Shown here piece after piece: positions 15,883 through 22,857 of a stretch of 64,000 nt of DNA. The stretch lies in NCBI GenBank assembly GCA_910577735.1, contig CAJTOO010000002.1:31907-95906 (forward strand), given 5' to 3'. Each line of letters begins with the position of its first letter. The first letter of the stretch is position 1. The notes under the pieces are model-generated. The model saw only the letters and a program-made list of their open reading frames with translations. It ran no database searches and was not told the origin of the DNA. The position numbers and the translations under genes are program-made. The DNA is from an uncultured Lachnospiraceae bacterium. GTDB taxonomy: Bacteria; Bacillota; Clostridia; Lachnospirales; Lachnospiraceae.

Positions 15883-15911
15883 TTGCAAAAGACAGGGGTT
15901 GATGTTATAAT
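15883..15911 (+). promoter_or_regulatory. Promoter before rpmJ (alpha operon)
   Basis: The -35 box is TTGCAA (15883-15888), the spacer is 17 bases and the -10 box is TATAAT (15906-15911). The -35 box lies between the inverted arms ACCCC and GGGGT (about 15878-15899), which could bind a regulator or be chance. It would give rpmJ-rpsM-rpsK-rpsD-rpoA-rplQ a supply separate from the S10 promoter. Confidence 0.75.
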
Positions 15912-15944
15912 GTAAAACGGTCTTTTTTGAAAGGAGGGTTTGAG

Positions 15945-16058
15945 ATGAAAGTCAGATCATCAGTAAAACCGATTTGCGAAAAGTGCAAGATCATTAAAAG
16001 AAAAGGAAAGATCAGGGTAATTTGTGAGAATCCGAAACACAAACAGGTACAAGGTTAA
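15945..16058 (+). CDS. rpmJ: 50S ribosomal protein L36
   Basis: Encodes 37 residues, the usual short form, beginning MKVRSSVKPICEKC and ending NPKHKQVQG. The zinc ligands are Cys11, Cys14, Cys27 and His32, so this is the zinc-containing version. The ATG at 15945 follows AAAGGAGGGTTTGAG. It is the first gene after the internal promoter. Confidence 0.96.
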   Translation: MKVRSSVKPICEKCKIIKRKGKIRVICENPKHKQVQG

Positions 16059-16362
16059 TCCCCATAATTTTCAGTAGAAAAGGGGTTCTTGTCCTTGTAT
16101 ATTATGAGCGGCTGCAAATCCGTTCTTTTTCCGATTGTGGAGAAAAGACGGATATAATATAGATGGAAGAGCCTGAGGGAGATTACTTTTTGATACCAAC
16201 ATTGTGTTTGGAAAGATCGGATACCTGGTCCGATTGGGTAGAACTTACCCCAATCAATTAGTATCACGTATGGAAAGCATACGAAAAGCATGAGAAAGAG
16301 CGGGAAATAAGAAGGTATTGAGTTCCTGTGACCGCTCTGCAAAGGAAATGGAGGAAATGTAA
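16059..16362 (+). promoter_or_regulatory. Folded 304-base leader before rpsM
   Basis: No gene is seen here. At least four stems are visible: CCCC/GGGG enclosing TTTTC-agta-GAAAA (16060-16085); ATCCGT with ACGGAT (about 16117-16156); GATTGGG with CCCAATC (about 16233-16258); and AGAGCGG with CCGCTCT (about 16296-16339). A small CGTATG-gaaa-CATACG stem lies between the last two. A TATAAT at about 16154-16159 has no convincing -35 partner. The region could be an autoregulatory leader for rpsM, but no known leader was recognised. Confidence 0.45.
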
Positions 16363-16731
16363 ATGGCTCGTATTGCAGGTGTTGACTTACCGAGAGAGAA
16401 ACGTGTGGAGATCGGCTTAACCTATATCTATGGGATTGGCAGAACAAGCGCGAACAAGATTCTGGAGGCAGCGAATGTAAATCCGGATACCCGTGTCAGA
16501 GAGTTGACTGACGATGAGGTAAAGAGACTTGCCGAGGTGATCGACAGAGATTACATGGTAGAGGGTGATTTGAGAAGAGAGGTAGCTCTTAATATCAAGC
16601 GTCTTCAGGAGATTGGCTGCTATAGAGGAATCCGTCACAGAAAAGGTCTTCCGGTTCGTGGTCAGAAAACAAAGACCAATGCCAGAACCAGAAAAGGTCC
16701 TAAGAGAACCGTGGCAAATAAGAAGAAATAG
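16363..16731 (+). CDS. rpsM: 30S ribosomal protein S13
   Basis: Encodes 122 residues, the usual length. It starts MARIAGVDLPREKR, contains the helix-two-turn-helix TYIYGIGRTSANKIL and the C-terminal RHRKGLPVRGQKTKTNARTR tail (shown in parts) that touches the P-site tRNA. S13 also bridges to the 50S subunit. The start follows AATGGAGGAAATGTAA. It is preceded by a long leader rather than the usual short gap to rpmJ. Confidence 0.97.
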   Translation: MARIAGVDLPREKRVEIGLTYIYGIGRTSANKILEAANVNPDTRVRELTDDEVKRLAEVIDRDYMVEGDLRREVALNIKRLQEIGCYRGIRHRKGLPVRGQKTKTNARTRKGPKRTVANKKK

Positions 16732-16807
16732 TCTGAACCCTGCATGGCAGGATCTTAGACGGTCACTGAGAAACAGTATAGAATATGAGAAAGTAGGTTA
16801 GTTTAGT

Positions 16808-17203
16808 ATGGCTAAAAAAGTTGCAAAAAAAGTAACAAAAAAGCGTGTAAAGAAAAACGTTGAACATGGACAGGCACATATTCAGTCTTCCTTTAACAAT
16901 ACCATCGTTACCCTGACGGACAACGAAGGTAATGCGTTAAGCTGGGCAAGTGCCGGCGGTCTTGGTTTTAGAGGTTCAAGGAAATCTACTCCATATGCGG
17001 CACAGATGGCAGCAGAGACAGCAACAAAAGCTGCTCTGATTCATGGCTTGAAGACTGTGGACGTTATGGTGAAAGGTCCCGGTTCAGGACGTGAGGCGGC
17101 TATCCGCGCACTGCAGGCTTGTGGTCTTGAAGTGACCAGTATCCGCGACGTAACACCGGTACCCCATAATGGATGCCGTCCGCCTAAGAGACGCCGCGTA
17201 TAG
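16808..17203 (+). CDS. rpsK: 30S ribosomal protein S11
   Basis: Encodes 131 residues, near the usual 129-131. The HIQSSFNNTIVTLTD and GPGSGREAAIRAL segments and the C-terminal PHNGCRPPKRRRV identify S11, which lies on the 30S platform near the E site. The N-terminus is lysine-rich. The start follows AAAGTAGGTTAGTTTAGT. The stop is followed after three bases by a 14-bp perfect hairpin. Confidence 0.97.
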   Translation: MAKKVAKKVTKKRVKKNVEHGQAHIQSSFNNTIVTLTDNEGNALSWASAGGLGFRGSRKSTPYAAQMAAETATKAALIHGLKTVDVMVKGPGSGREAAIRALQACGLEVTSIRDVTPVPHNGCRPPKRRRV

Positions 17204-17205
17204 GT

Positions 17206-17263
17206 GATATAAATTTTGCGAAGCAAAATTTATATCCAGAGAATCGTAAAAGAAGATCATTCT
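17206..17263. repeat. Post-stop hairpin after rpsK, variant element
   Basis: GATATAAATTTTGC (17206-17219) pairs perfectly with GCAAAATTTATATC (17223-17236) around a GAA loop, starting three bases after the rpsK stop. A looser second stem of AGAAT with ATTCT follows at about 17241-17263, the same core as the trailing hairpins of copies 1, 2, 3 and 5. There is no T-run. Confidence 0.7.
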
Positions 17264-17364
17264 TGAAAGCAGTAAGAGTTTGGAAGAAGGTGCGGTATTT
17301 ATCGGCGTTATTTTGCCGATGAATACACAGTACTGTAAACAAAAATCAGAAAGGAGCCAAAACA

Positions 17365-17958
17365 ATGGCAGTAAACAGAGTTCCGGTATTAAAAAGATGC
17401 AGATCCCTTGATCTTGATCCTACTTTTTTAGGATATGATAAGAAGTCTAACAGAACTTCACCCAGAGCAGGTAAGAAGATCAGTGAGTATGGCTTACAGT
17501 TACGAGAGAAGCAGAAAGCTAAATTTATCTATGGTGTACTTGAGAAGCCTTTCAGAAATTATTATGAGAAGGCTGACAGAATGAAAGGCATGACCGGTGA
17601 AAACCTTATGGTTATGTTAGAGAGCAGACTGGACAGCGTTGTGTTCAGAATGGGATTTGCAAGAACCAGAAGAGAGGCAAGACAGGTTGTAGGACATAAA
17701 CATTTCTTAGTAAACGGCAAGCCGGTGCAGATTCCTTCTTATCTGGTGAAGGCAGGCGATGTGATTGAAGTGAGAGAAAAAGCAAGATCCTTACAGAGAT
17801 ATAAAGATATCCTCGAGGTGACGGGCGGAAGACTCGTTCCGGAGTGGCTTGAGGTGGACCAGGAAGCAATGAAAGCGACTGTGAAATACCTCCCTACAAG
17901 AGAGATGATCGATGTTCCGGTAAACGAAATGCTTATCGTCGAGTTATATTCCAAATAA
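17365..17958 (+). CDS. rpsD: 30S ribosomal protein S4
   Basis: Encodes 197 residues, near the usual 200. It begins MAVNRVPVLKRCRSLDLDP and has the S4 RNA-binding domain near residues 90-150 (LDSVVFRMGFARTRREARQ, HKHFLVNG as GHKHFLVNG). It nucleates 30S assembly and in several bacteria represses its own operon. The ATG follows AGAAAGGAGCCAAAAC. The 160 bases before it hold the post-rpsK hairpin and an ATCGGC/GCCGAT stem near 17299. Confidence 0.97.
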   Translation: MAVNRVPVLKRCRSLDLDPTFLGYDKKSNRTSPRAGKKISEYGLQLREKQKAKFIYGVLEKPFRNYYEKADRMKGMTGENLMVMLESRLDSVVFRMGFARTRREARQVVGHKHFLVNGKPVQIPSYLVKAGDVIEVREKARSLQRYKDILEVTGGRLVPEWLEVDQEAMKATVKYLPTREMIDVPVNEMLIVELYSK

Positions 17959-18029
17959 TAGGGTTAGTATGATATGATGGTATATTATGACGGTGGTATA
18001 ACAACATGCTCGTAAAGGAGGGTATTTGA

Positions 18030-18989
18030 GTGTTTGATTTTGAGAGACCGAATATTGAAGTGGTAGAGATCTCGGAAGATAAGAAATACGGCAGATTTGT
18101 CGTGGAGCCTTTGGAGAGAGGCTACGGCATTACTCTGGGTAATTCCTTAAGAAGAATCATGCTGTCTTCCCTGCCGGGTGTAGCAGTCAGCCAGGTCAAG
18201 ATCGAAGGCGTCTTACATGAGTTCAGTTCTATTCCCGGCGTCAAGGAAGATGTGACTGAGATCATTATGAACATCAAGAGTCTTGCGATCAAGAATAACA
18301 GTGATACCAATGAACCTAAGACGGCATACATTGAGTATGAAGGCGAGGGTATTGTACGTGCATCCGATATTCAGGTAGACCAGGATATTGAAATCTTGAA
18401 TCCCGATTTGGAGATTGCCACTTTAAGCGGCAAGGATACGAAGCTGTACATGGAATTGACGATTACCAAGGGCAGAGGGTATGTGAGTTCAGACAAGAAC
18501 AAGACAGAAGATCTGCCAATCGGCGTCATTGCGATTGACTCTATCTATACACCTGTGGAGAGAGTTAATGTCACTGTGGAGAATACCCGTGTTGGCCAGA
18601 TTACAGACTATGATAAGCTGACCCTGGATGTATACACAAATGGAACCCTGGTTCCGGACGAGGCAGTCAGTCTGGCGGCGAAAGTATTAAGTGAACATTT
18701 AAGCCTCTTTATCGATTTGTCCGAAAATGCCAAGACTGCAGAAGTCATGGTGGAGAAGGAAGATGATGAGAAAGAGAAAGTGCTTGAGATGAGTATTGAC
18801 GAGTTAGAGTTGTCTGTTCGTTCTTATAACTGTCTCAAGAGAGCTGGAATCAATACAGTGGAAGAGTTGACCAACAAGACTTCTGAGGACATGATGAAGG
18901 TGAGAAACCTGGGTCGTAAGTCTCTTGAGGAAGTTCTTGCGAAGTTAAAAGAGTTAGGCTTACAGCTGAATCCTGCGGATGAAGCGTAA
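18030..18989 (+). CDS. rpoA: RNA polymerase alpha subunit
   Basis: Encodes 319 residues from a GTG start at 18030 (MFDFERPNIEV) behind AAAGGAGGGTATTTGA. The N-terminal dimerisation domain has RGYGITLGNSLRRIML; the C-terminal domain (about 250-319) has LELSVRSYNCLKRAGINTV and NLGRKSLEEV and would contact UP elements and activators. An acidic, lysine-rich linker joins them. The size and order rpsD-rpoA-rplQ are standard. Confidence 0.98.
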   Translation: MFDFERPNIEVVEISEDKKYGRFVVEPLERGYGITLGNSLRRIMLSSLPGVAVSQVKIEGVLHEFSSIPGVKEDVTEIIMNIKSLAIKNNSDTNEPKTAYIEYEGEGIVRASDIQVDQDIEILNPDLEIATLSGKDTKLYMELTITKGRGYVSSDKNKTEDLPIGVIAIDSIYTPVERVNVTVENTRVGQITDYDKLTLDVYTNGTLVPDEAVSLAAKVLSEHLSLFIDLSENAKTAEVMVEKEDDEKEKVLEMSIDELELSVRSYNCLKRAGINTVEELTNKTSEDMMKVRNLGRKSLEEVLAKLKELGLQLNPADEA

Positions 18990-19134
18990 GAGAGAAGCCG
19001 GACGGGTAAGTCCAAAGTGCACTTGTACGGCAGGCTCATGATATGGAACAATTTATCTGCATTCGGTAAGTAAGTCCAAAGTGCGTGGCCGGATGTACCA
19101 TGACGGGGAATCCCCGATGAGAAAGGAGCCGGAT

Positions 19135-19740
19135 ATGGCAAAATACAGAAAACTCGGCAGAACATCTGACCAGAGAAAAGCATTACTTAGAAGCCAGGTA
19201 ACAGCACTGATTTATAATGGAAAGATCGTTACCACAGAGGCAAGGGCAAAGGAAGTCCGTAAGATGGCAGAGCGTCTGATCACACTGGCTGTCAAGGAAA
19301 AGGATAACTTCGAGACCGTTAAGGTTACTGCTAAAGTTGCCCGCAAGGACAAGGATGGCAAGAGAGTAAAGCAGATTATCGATAAGGATACAAAGGCTGT
19401 ACTGTCTGAGACACATCGTGATAAAGATGGCAAGATTCTGCGCATCGACAACGGTGTTACCGTGACAGTTTACGATGAGGTGGAGAAGGAAATCAAGAAA
19501 GACCTTCCTTCCAGATTACATGCAAGAAAACAGATGCTAAAGGTATTATATCCTGTCAAAGAAGTGCCGGAGAAGGGTGCAGGCAGAAAGAAAAACACCA
19601 AAGAAGTGAATCTGGTAGAGAAACTCTTTGACGAGTATGGTCCGAAGTATGCAAGCCGTAATGGTGGTTATACCAGAATCATTAAGATTGGTCCCCGTAA
19701 GGGTGACGCAGCCATGGAAGTTGTGCTTGAATTAGTATAA
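19135..19740 (+). CDS. rplQ: 50S ribosomal protein L17 with a large internal insertion
   Basis: Encodes 201 residues, far above the common 112-130. The core is clear: KYRKLGRTSDQRKALLR at the start, LHARKQ in the middle and GGYTRIIKIGPRKGDAAMEV at the end. About 70 extra residues separate ITLA (near residue 52) from LHARKQ (near residue 128). The insert is charged and carries two similar pieces with KDGK (KDKDGKRVKQIID and RDKDGKILRIDNG). I chose the ATG at 19135 behind GAAAGGAGCCGGAT. L17 lies next to the tunnel exit, so the insert should face the solvent there. Confidence 0.95.
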   Translation: MAKYRKLGRTSDQRKALLRSQVTALIYNGKIVTTEARAKEVRKMAERLITLAVKEKDNFETVKVTAKVARKDKDGKRVKQIIDKDTKAVLSETHRDKDGKILRIDNGVTVTVYDEVEKEIKKDLPSRLHARKQMLKVLYPVKEVPEKGAGRKKNTKEVNLVEKLFDEYGPKYASRNGGYTRIIKIGPRKGDAAMEVVLELV

Positions 19741-19774
19741 ACGACCAGTTATGATGAAAGTGATATGAGTAAAA

Positions 19775-19807
19775 AGAGACCCTGGCAAATTGCCGGGTCT
19801 TTTTTGC
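19775..19807 (+). terminator. Rho-independent terminator of the alpha operon
   Basis: The stem AGACCC-GGCAA with TTGCC-GGGTCT (about 19776-19800) is followed by a run of six T. It lies 35 bases after rplQ and closes the ribosomal cluster. Confidence 0.9.
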
Positions 19808-19838
19808 ATAAAAACCAGAAGATGAAAACATAATAAAA

Positions 19839-19870
19839 GATACAACATTATATATTAAAATGTTGTATCT
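19839..19870. repeat. Left 32-bp palindromic inverted site flanking the recombinase gene
   Basis: The arms AGATACAACATT (19838-19849) and AATGTTGTATCT (19859-19870) pair perfectly. Read on the minus strand, the 32 bases match 20575-20606 on the plus strand at about 27 positions, including an unbroken 18-base block, ATACAACATTTTAATATA. The two sites are therefore inverted relative to each other with the recombinase gene between them. The palindrome could also serve as the terminator of the recombinase gene, since A-rich sequence to its left gives a T-run on the minus strand. Confidence 0.75.
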
Positions 19871-19939
19871 TACTTCTTTACATATACTATATCGGTTTCT
19901 CCCCGAAATACTTTACCCCTGTTTCAAACTTTTTTAAAC

Positions 19940-20521
19940 TTACAAATCTATTTTCATATAAACGCTGTCTTTTTCATCCTGTTCTATACCAAGATATCGC
20001 TTGGTTATTCCATAAGAAGAATGATTATACAATTCCATCAGCATAGCAGGCGGTGTTCCCTGCTTCCAGGCGTGATAGCCAAAAGTTTTGCGCAGCGAGT
20101 GACAACTGATATGTTCGTAAAGACCACATGCACTGGCAGCTGTCTTAATAATGCGATAGGCCTGGTAACGGGATAGGGGCAGTGCCTTGTTGCGCATACT
20201 TGGGAAGAGATAGTTGTCCGGGGCAGTTCGGTCAGATGAGTTTCGATAGGCAAGAAGAACTCTTTGTGCGGATTTATTGATTGGTACGGTGCGTTTCTTG
20301 CCTGTTTTATGTTCTTCAAGGCAAATGTGGGAGCGGAGGCAATTCATGTCATTGTTCCAGACATCCCTCCATCGCATCGCCAACAGGTCGCTGATGCGGA
20401 AAGCTGTATTCAAACCAATTACAATCATAGTGTAATTTCGGTAGTTTGGATGGATATTGACGTAATAGTTTTTGAATTTTTCCAAGGTATTTTTGTTTTT
20501 AATTGGGTATGTTCCACTCAT
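19940..20521 (-). CDS. Single-domain tyrosine recombinase, FimB/FimE-like
   Basis: Encodes 193 residues. The catalytic set of tyrosine recombinases is visible: Arg in AFRISDLL near residue 42, Lys in HKTGKKR near 75, H-x-x-R in HSLRK near 141-144, a late His in ELYNHSS and the nucleophile Tyr in TKRYLGI near 176. There is no N-terminal SAM-like core-binding domain, so the size matches the FimB/FimE invertases rather than XerC/D or phage integrases. The start follows AAGGAGGAGAAAATC. It lies between two inverted 32-bp palindromic sites and upstream of csrA-flagellin. The likely job is local DNA inversion, but no experiment or homolog search backs this. Confidence 0.85.
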   Translation of the reverse strand: MSGTYPIKNKNTLEKFKNYYVNIHPNYRNYTMIVIGLNTAFRISDLLAMRWRDVWNNDMNCLRSHICLEEHKTGKKRTVPINKSAQRVLLAYRNSSDRTAPDNYLFPSMRNKALPLSRYQAYRIIKTAASACGLYEHISCHSLRKTFGYHAWKQGTPPAMLMELYNHSSYGITKRYLGIEQDEKDSVYMKIDL

Positions 20522-20574
20522 GATTTTCTCCTCCTTATTTTGGAAACTTAGGGCCTATTATCAGACAGCTTCCA

Positions 20575-20606
20575 TCATACAACATTTTAATATAAAAAGT
20601 TGCATC
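20575..20606. repeat. Right 32-bp inverted site, overlapping the recombinase promoter region
   Basis: This copy shares the 18-base block ATACAACATTTTAATATA with the left site in inverted orientation, and is itself an imperfect palindrome (CAAC..TTTT / AAAA..GTTG). It lies 53 bases upstream of the recombinase start. On the minus strand it includes a TATGAT that could be a -10 box, so recombinase bound here could control its own gene. Confidence 0.7.
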
Positions 20607-20679
20607 AGGATATGCAGGGCAGCAGAACGGTTAAAACGTCATAACAAGGCAAAGCACCGCAAAACAAGGAGGTTTCGAT

Positions 20680-20967
20680 ATGTTAAGACTGACAATGAGT
20701 TCAGAGGAATATTTACAGATCGGAGAGGAAATCAGAATTGTTTTTTTAGGAGGAAGTAAGAATCATTTACGCATTATGGTGGATGCACCGAAGGAGTACA
20801 ACGTAGTCAGGAGTAAAGTCATCGCTAATCATGCAAAGAGTGAAGAGGAACGGGCACAACTTCCACATTACTATGCGGTACCGGATTTGCCGGAGAAATA
20901 TCGCAAAAAAAGGGTGATGGTAAATGATTCCTTGAAAAAGGATAAACAACAGGCTGCAACTTCATAA
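20680..20967 (+). CDS. csrA: CsrA-like RNA-binding regulator with C-terminal extension
   Basis: Encodes 95 residues. Residues 1-50 follow the CsrA pattern: MLRLT at the start, the IGEEIRIVFL strand, then IMVDAPKEYNVVRSKV, which matches the IDAPKEVxVHREEV region with the RNA-contacting Arg kept. The N-terminal MLRLTMSSEEYLQIG lacks the usual Arg-Lys after the Thr, and about 45 extra residues, basic at the end, follow the CsrA core. CsrA binds GGA hairpins in mRNA leaders and in Bacillus represses flagellin translation (established knowledge). The position just upstream of a flagellin fits that role. No FliW partner gene is in the window. The start is set by AAGGAGG seven bases upstream. Confidence 0.8.
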   Translation: MLRLTMSSEEYLQIGEEIRIVFLGGSKNHLRIMVDAPKEYNVVRSKVIANHAKSEEERAQLPHYYAVPDLPEKYRKKRVMVNDSLKKDKQQAATS

Positions 20968-21102
20968 GAGATTATTCGGTTCCCAACGAGGCGGATATGA
21001 TTTATGGATAATAACCCGGGGCAATCCTAGGGGCCATGGGATTATTATAAAAGATTTATACCTGCAGGGGTATGGAATCACCAGAAACCAAAAACAAACA
21101 AA

Positions 21103-21141
21103 CGGTGGTAAACGGAGTTACCGCCGGCAATCACAAGGAGG
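21103..21141 (+). promoter_or_regulatory. CsrA-type GGA hairpin plus Shine-Dalgarno in the flagellin leader
   Basis: CGGTGGTAA (21103-21111) pairs with TTACCGCCG (21118-21126), a 9-bp stem with one wobble, and leaves the hexaloop ACGGAG. A second GGA lies in the Shine-Dalgarno AAGGAGG (21135-21141). This is the arrangement of two CsrA sites described for the Bacillus hag leader: one hairpin site upstream and one covering the ribosome binding site. Confidence 0.65.
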
Positions 21142-21148
21142 TAATAGT

Positions 21149-22609
21149 ATGATCGTAAAACACAATATCACAGCAATGAATTCTGACAGGATGCTGGGGC
21201 TTACCACAAGCTCCCAGGCGAAGTCCACGGAGAAATTATCATCCGGCTACAAGATTAATCGTGCGGCTGATGATGCGGCAGGGTTGGCAATTTCTGAGAA
21301 AATGAGAAGACAGATTAAAGGACTTACGCAGGCGTCTGCCAATGCACAGGATGGCATCAGTGCAGTGCAGACCGCAGAAGGCGCTTTGACAGAAGTGCAG
21401 GCTATGCTTCAGAGAATGAACGAGCTGGCGGTGAAAGCAGCCAATGGAACACAATCTGAGTCTGATCGTCAGGCAATCCAGAACGAGATCGATCAGTTGA
21501 CAACAGAAATTGACCGTGTATCCGAGACGACTAAGTTCAATGAGACTTATTTGTTAAAAGGTGATAAGAGCCTGGCAAATGGTCATACCTATAGTTATAA
21601 GAATTTTGCTGCTGCACAGACTGGGGCAGCAACCATGAGTGCAGACAGCGCTACTGCATTAACGGCTGCTTTTACAGCAGGGACAGTAGATTCTCAGAAA
21701 CTTCAGGATGAGCAGAATGAATTGTTGATGGCTCTGAAAGACCAGGGTGTTAAAATTACATCAACTACCACGGATAAGGCTGCTGATGGCATTGCTTATG
21801 GACTTGAGTTGAATGGCAGCGCTGCGGAAAAGTTTACGGTTGCTTTGAAGACAGGCACCAAAGATACATTTGAAGTGAAAGATGCAGATGGAACGGTCAT
21901 TGGAACCCTGAAAGCTTCCGGAAGCAAATTGACTGCAGGAACCGCAGATTCTTCAAAAGCAACGGTCATTGCCACAAGCATAACGGCTGCAGAGGCTACT
22001 CAGGCACAGGCCAAATACTATGACAAGGATGGCAATGCCGTTCCGGAAAATGCACTGGAAAATTATTTTATTGCCACCACAGCGGCTGACGGGACAACGA
22101 CTGTCGCAACCAGGGCAGATGCACCACAGCTCTACGACGCAGTAGGCAATAAGACGGATGCTGACGCGGCTAATATTGGTGCATTAAACGATTTGACACA
22201 TGACCTGTCTGTAACACTGCATGTGGGTGCAGACGCTACCAAAAATAATCAGATTACCATGAACATCAAGGCCATGAGTGCAAAGGGACTTGGCGTAAAC
22301 GGTCTGAAAGTAAACGGAACAAATGACAGTAATGCACTGGGTGCAGTGGATACCATCAAAGCGGCAATCCAGAAGGTTTCCAATCAGAGAGCAGAATTGG
22401 GCGCTATCCAGAACAGACTGGAGCATACCATCGACAATCTGGACAACGTAGTGGAGAATACCACAAGTGCAGAAGCACAGATTCGTGATACAGATATTGC
22501 AAAGGAAATGGTTCAGTATGCCAACAACAATATCTTACAGCAGGCAGGTACATCCATGCTGTCCCAGGCGAACCAGTCCAACCAGCTGGCCTTGTCCTTA
22601 CTTGGCTAA
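21149..22609 (+). CDS. fliC: Flagellin
   Basis: Encodes 486 residues. The D0/D1 N-terminal domain (1-140) starts MIVKHNITAMNSDRML and contains KLSSGYKINRAADDAAGLAI and LQRMNELAVKAANGT, the region that includes the TLR5 contact Arg of other flagellins. The C-terminal domain (about 395-486) has RAELGAIQNRLEHTI and ends NQLALSLLG. The middle (about 145-390) is Ala/Thr-rich and variable, as usual for the exposed D2/D3 part. The start is set by AAGGAGG, and the leader carries a CsrA-type hairpin. A GCGGATAT at 20991-20998 resembles a SigD -10 box (GCCGATAT) but lacks a good TAAA partner. An intrinsic terminator follows. Confidence 0.96.
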   Translation: MIVKHNITAMNSDRMLGLTTSSQAKSTEKLSSGYKINRAADDAAGLAISEKMRRQIKGLTQASANAQDGISAVQTAEGALTEVQAMLQRMNELAVKAANGTQSESDRQAIQNEIDQLTTEIDRVSETTKFNETYLLKGDKSLANGHTYSYKNFAAAQTGAATMSADSATALTAAFTAGTVDSQKLQDEQNELLMALKDQGVKITSTTTDKAADGIAYGLELNGSAAEKFTVALKTGTKDTFEVKDADGTVIGTLKASGSKLTAGTADSSKATVIATSITAAEATQAQAKYYDKDGNAVPENALENYFIATTAADGTTTVATRADAPQLYDAVGNKTDADAANIGALNDLTHDLSVTLHVGADATKNNQITMNIKAMSAKGLGVNGLKVNGTNDSNALGAVDTIKAAIQKVSNQRAELGAIQNRLEHTIDNLDNVVENTTSAEAQIRDTDIAKEMVQYANNNILQQAGTSMLSQANQSNQLALSLLG

Positions 22610-22660
22610 TACAGCCTGAAGGAATAGAGTTCCAAGTGCTATTCGTAATGTTGTGTGGAG

Positions 22661-22693
22661 ACAGCCGCATCCCGGAAAGATGCGGCTGTTTCG
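22661..22693 (+). terminator. Terminator after flagellin
   Basis: ACAGCCGCATC (22661-22671) pairs perfectly with GATGCGGCTGT (22679-22689), followed by TTTCG. It lies about 50 bases after the flagellin stop. The T-run is short, but the stem is strong. Confidence 0.75.
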
Positions 22694-22857
22694 CCGTTGT
22701 AAAACCATGTACAACTTGCTGTAATAGAAAATTCACTCATAGAGAAAGCGGATAATTCCATTTTAAAATGTATCACTGTTTCACAGGTTCTGTCATATTT
22801 TATAGCATATGAATTTGTTTTCATTGAAATGATTATGGTTATGAAGGAGAATGAAAT

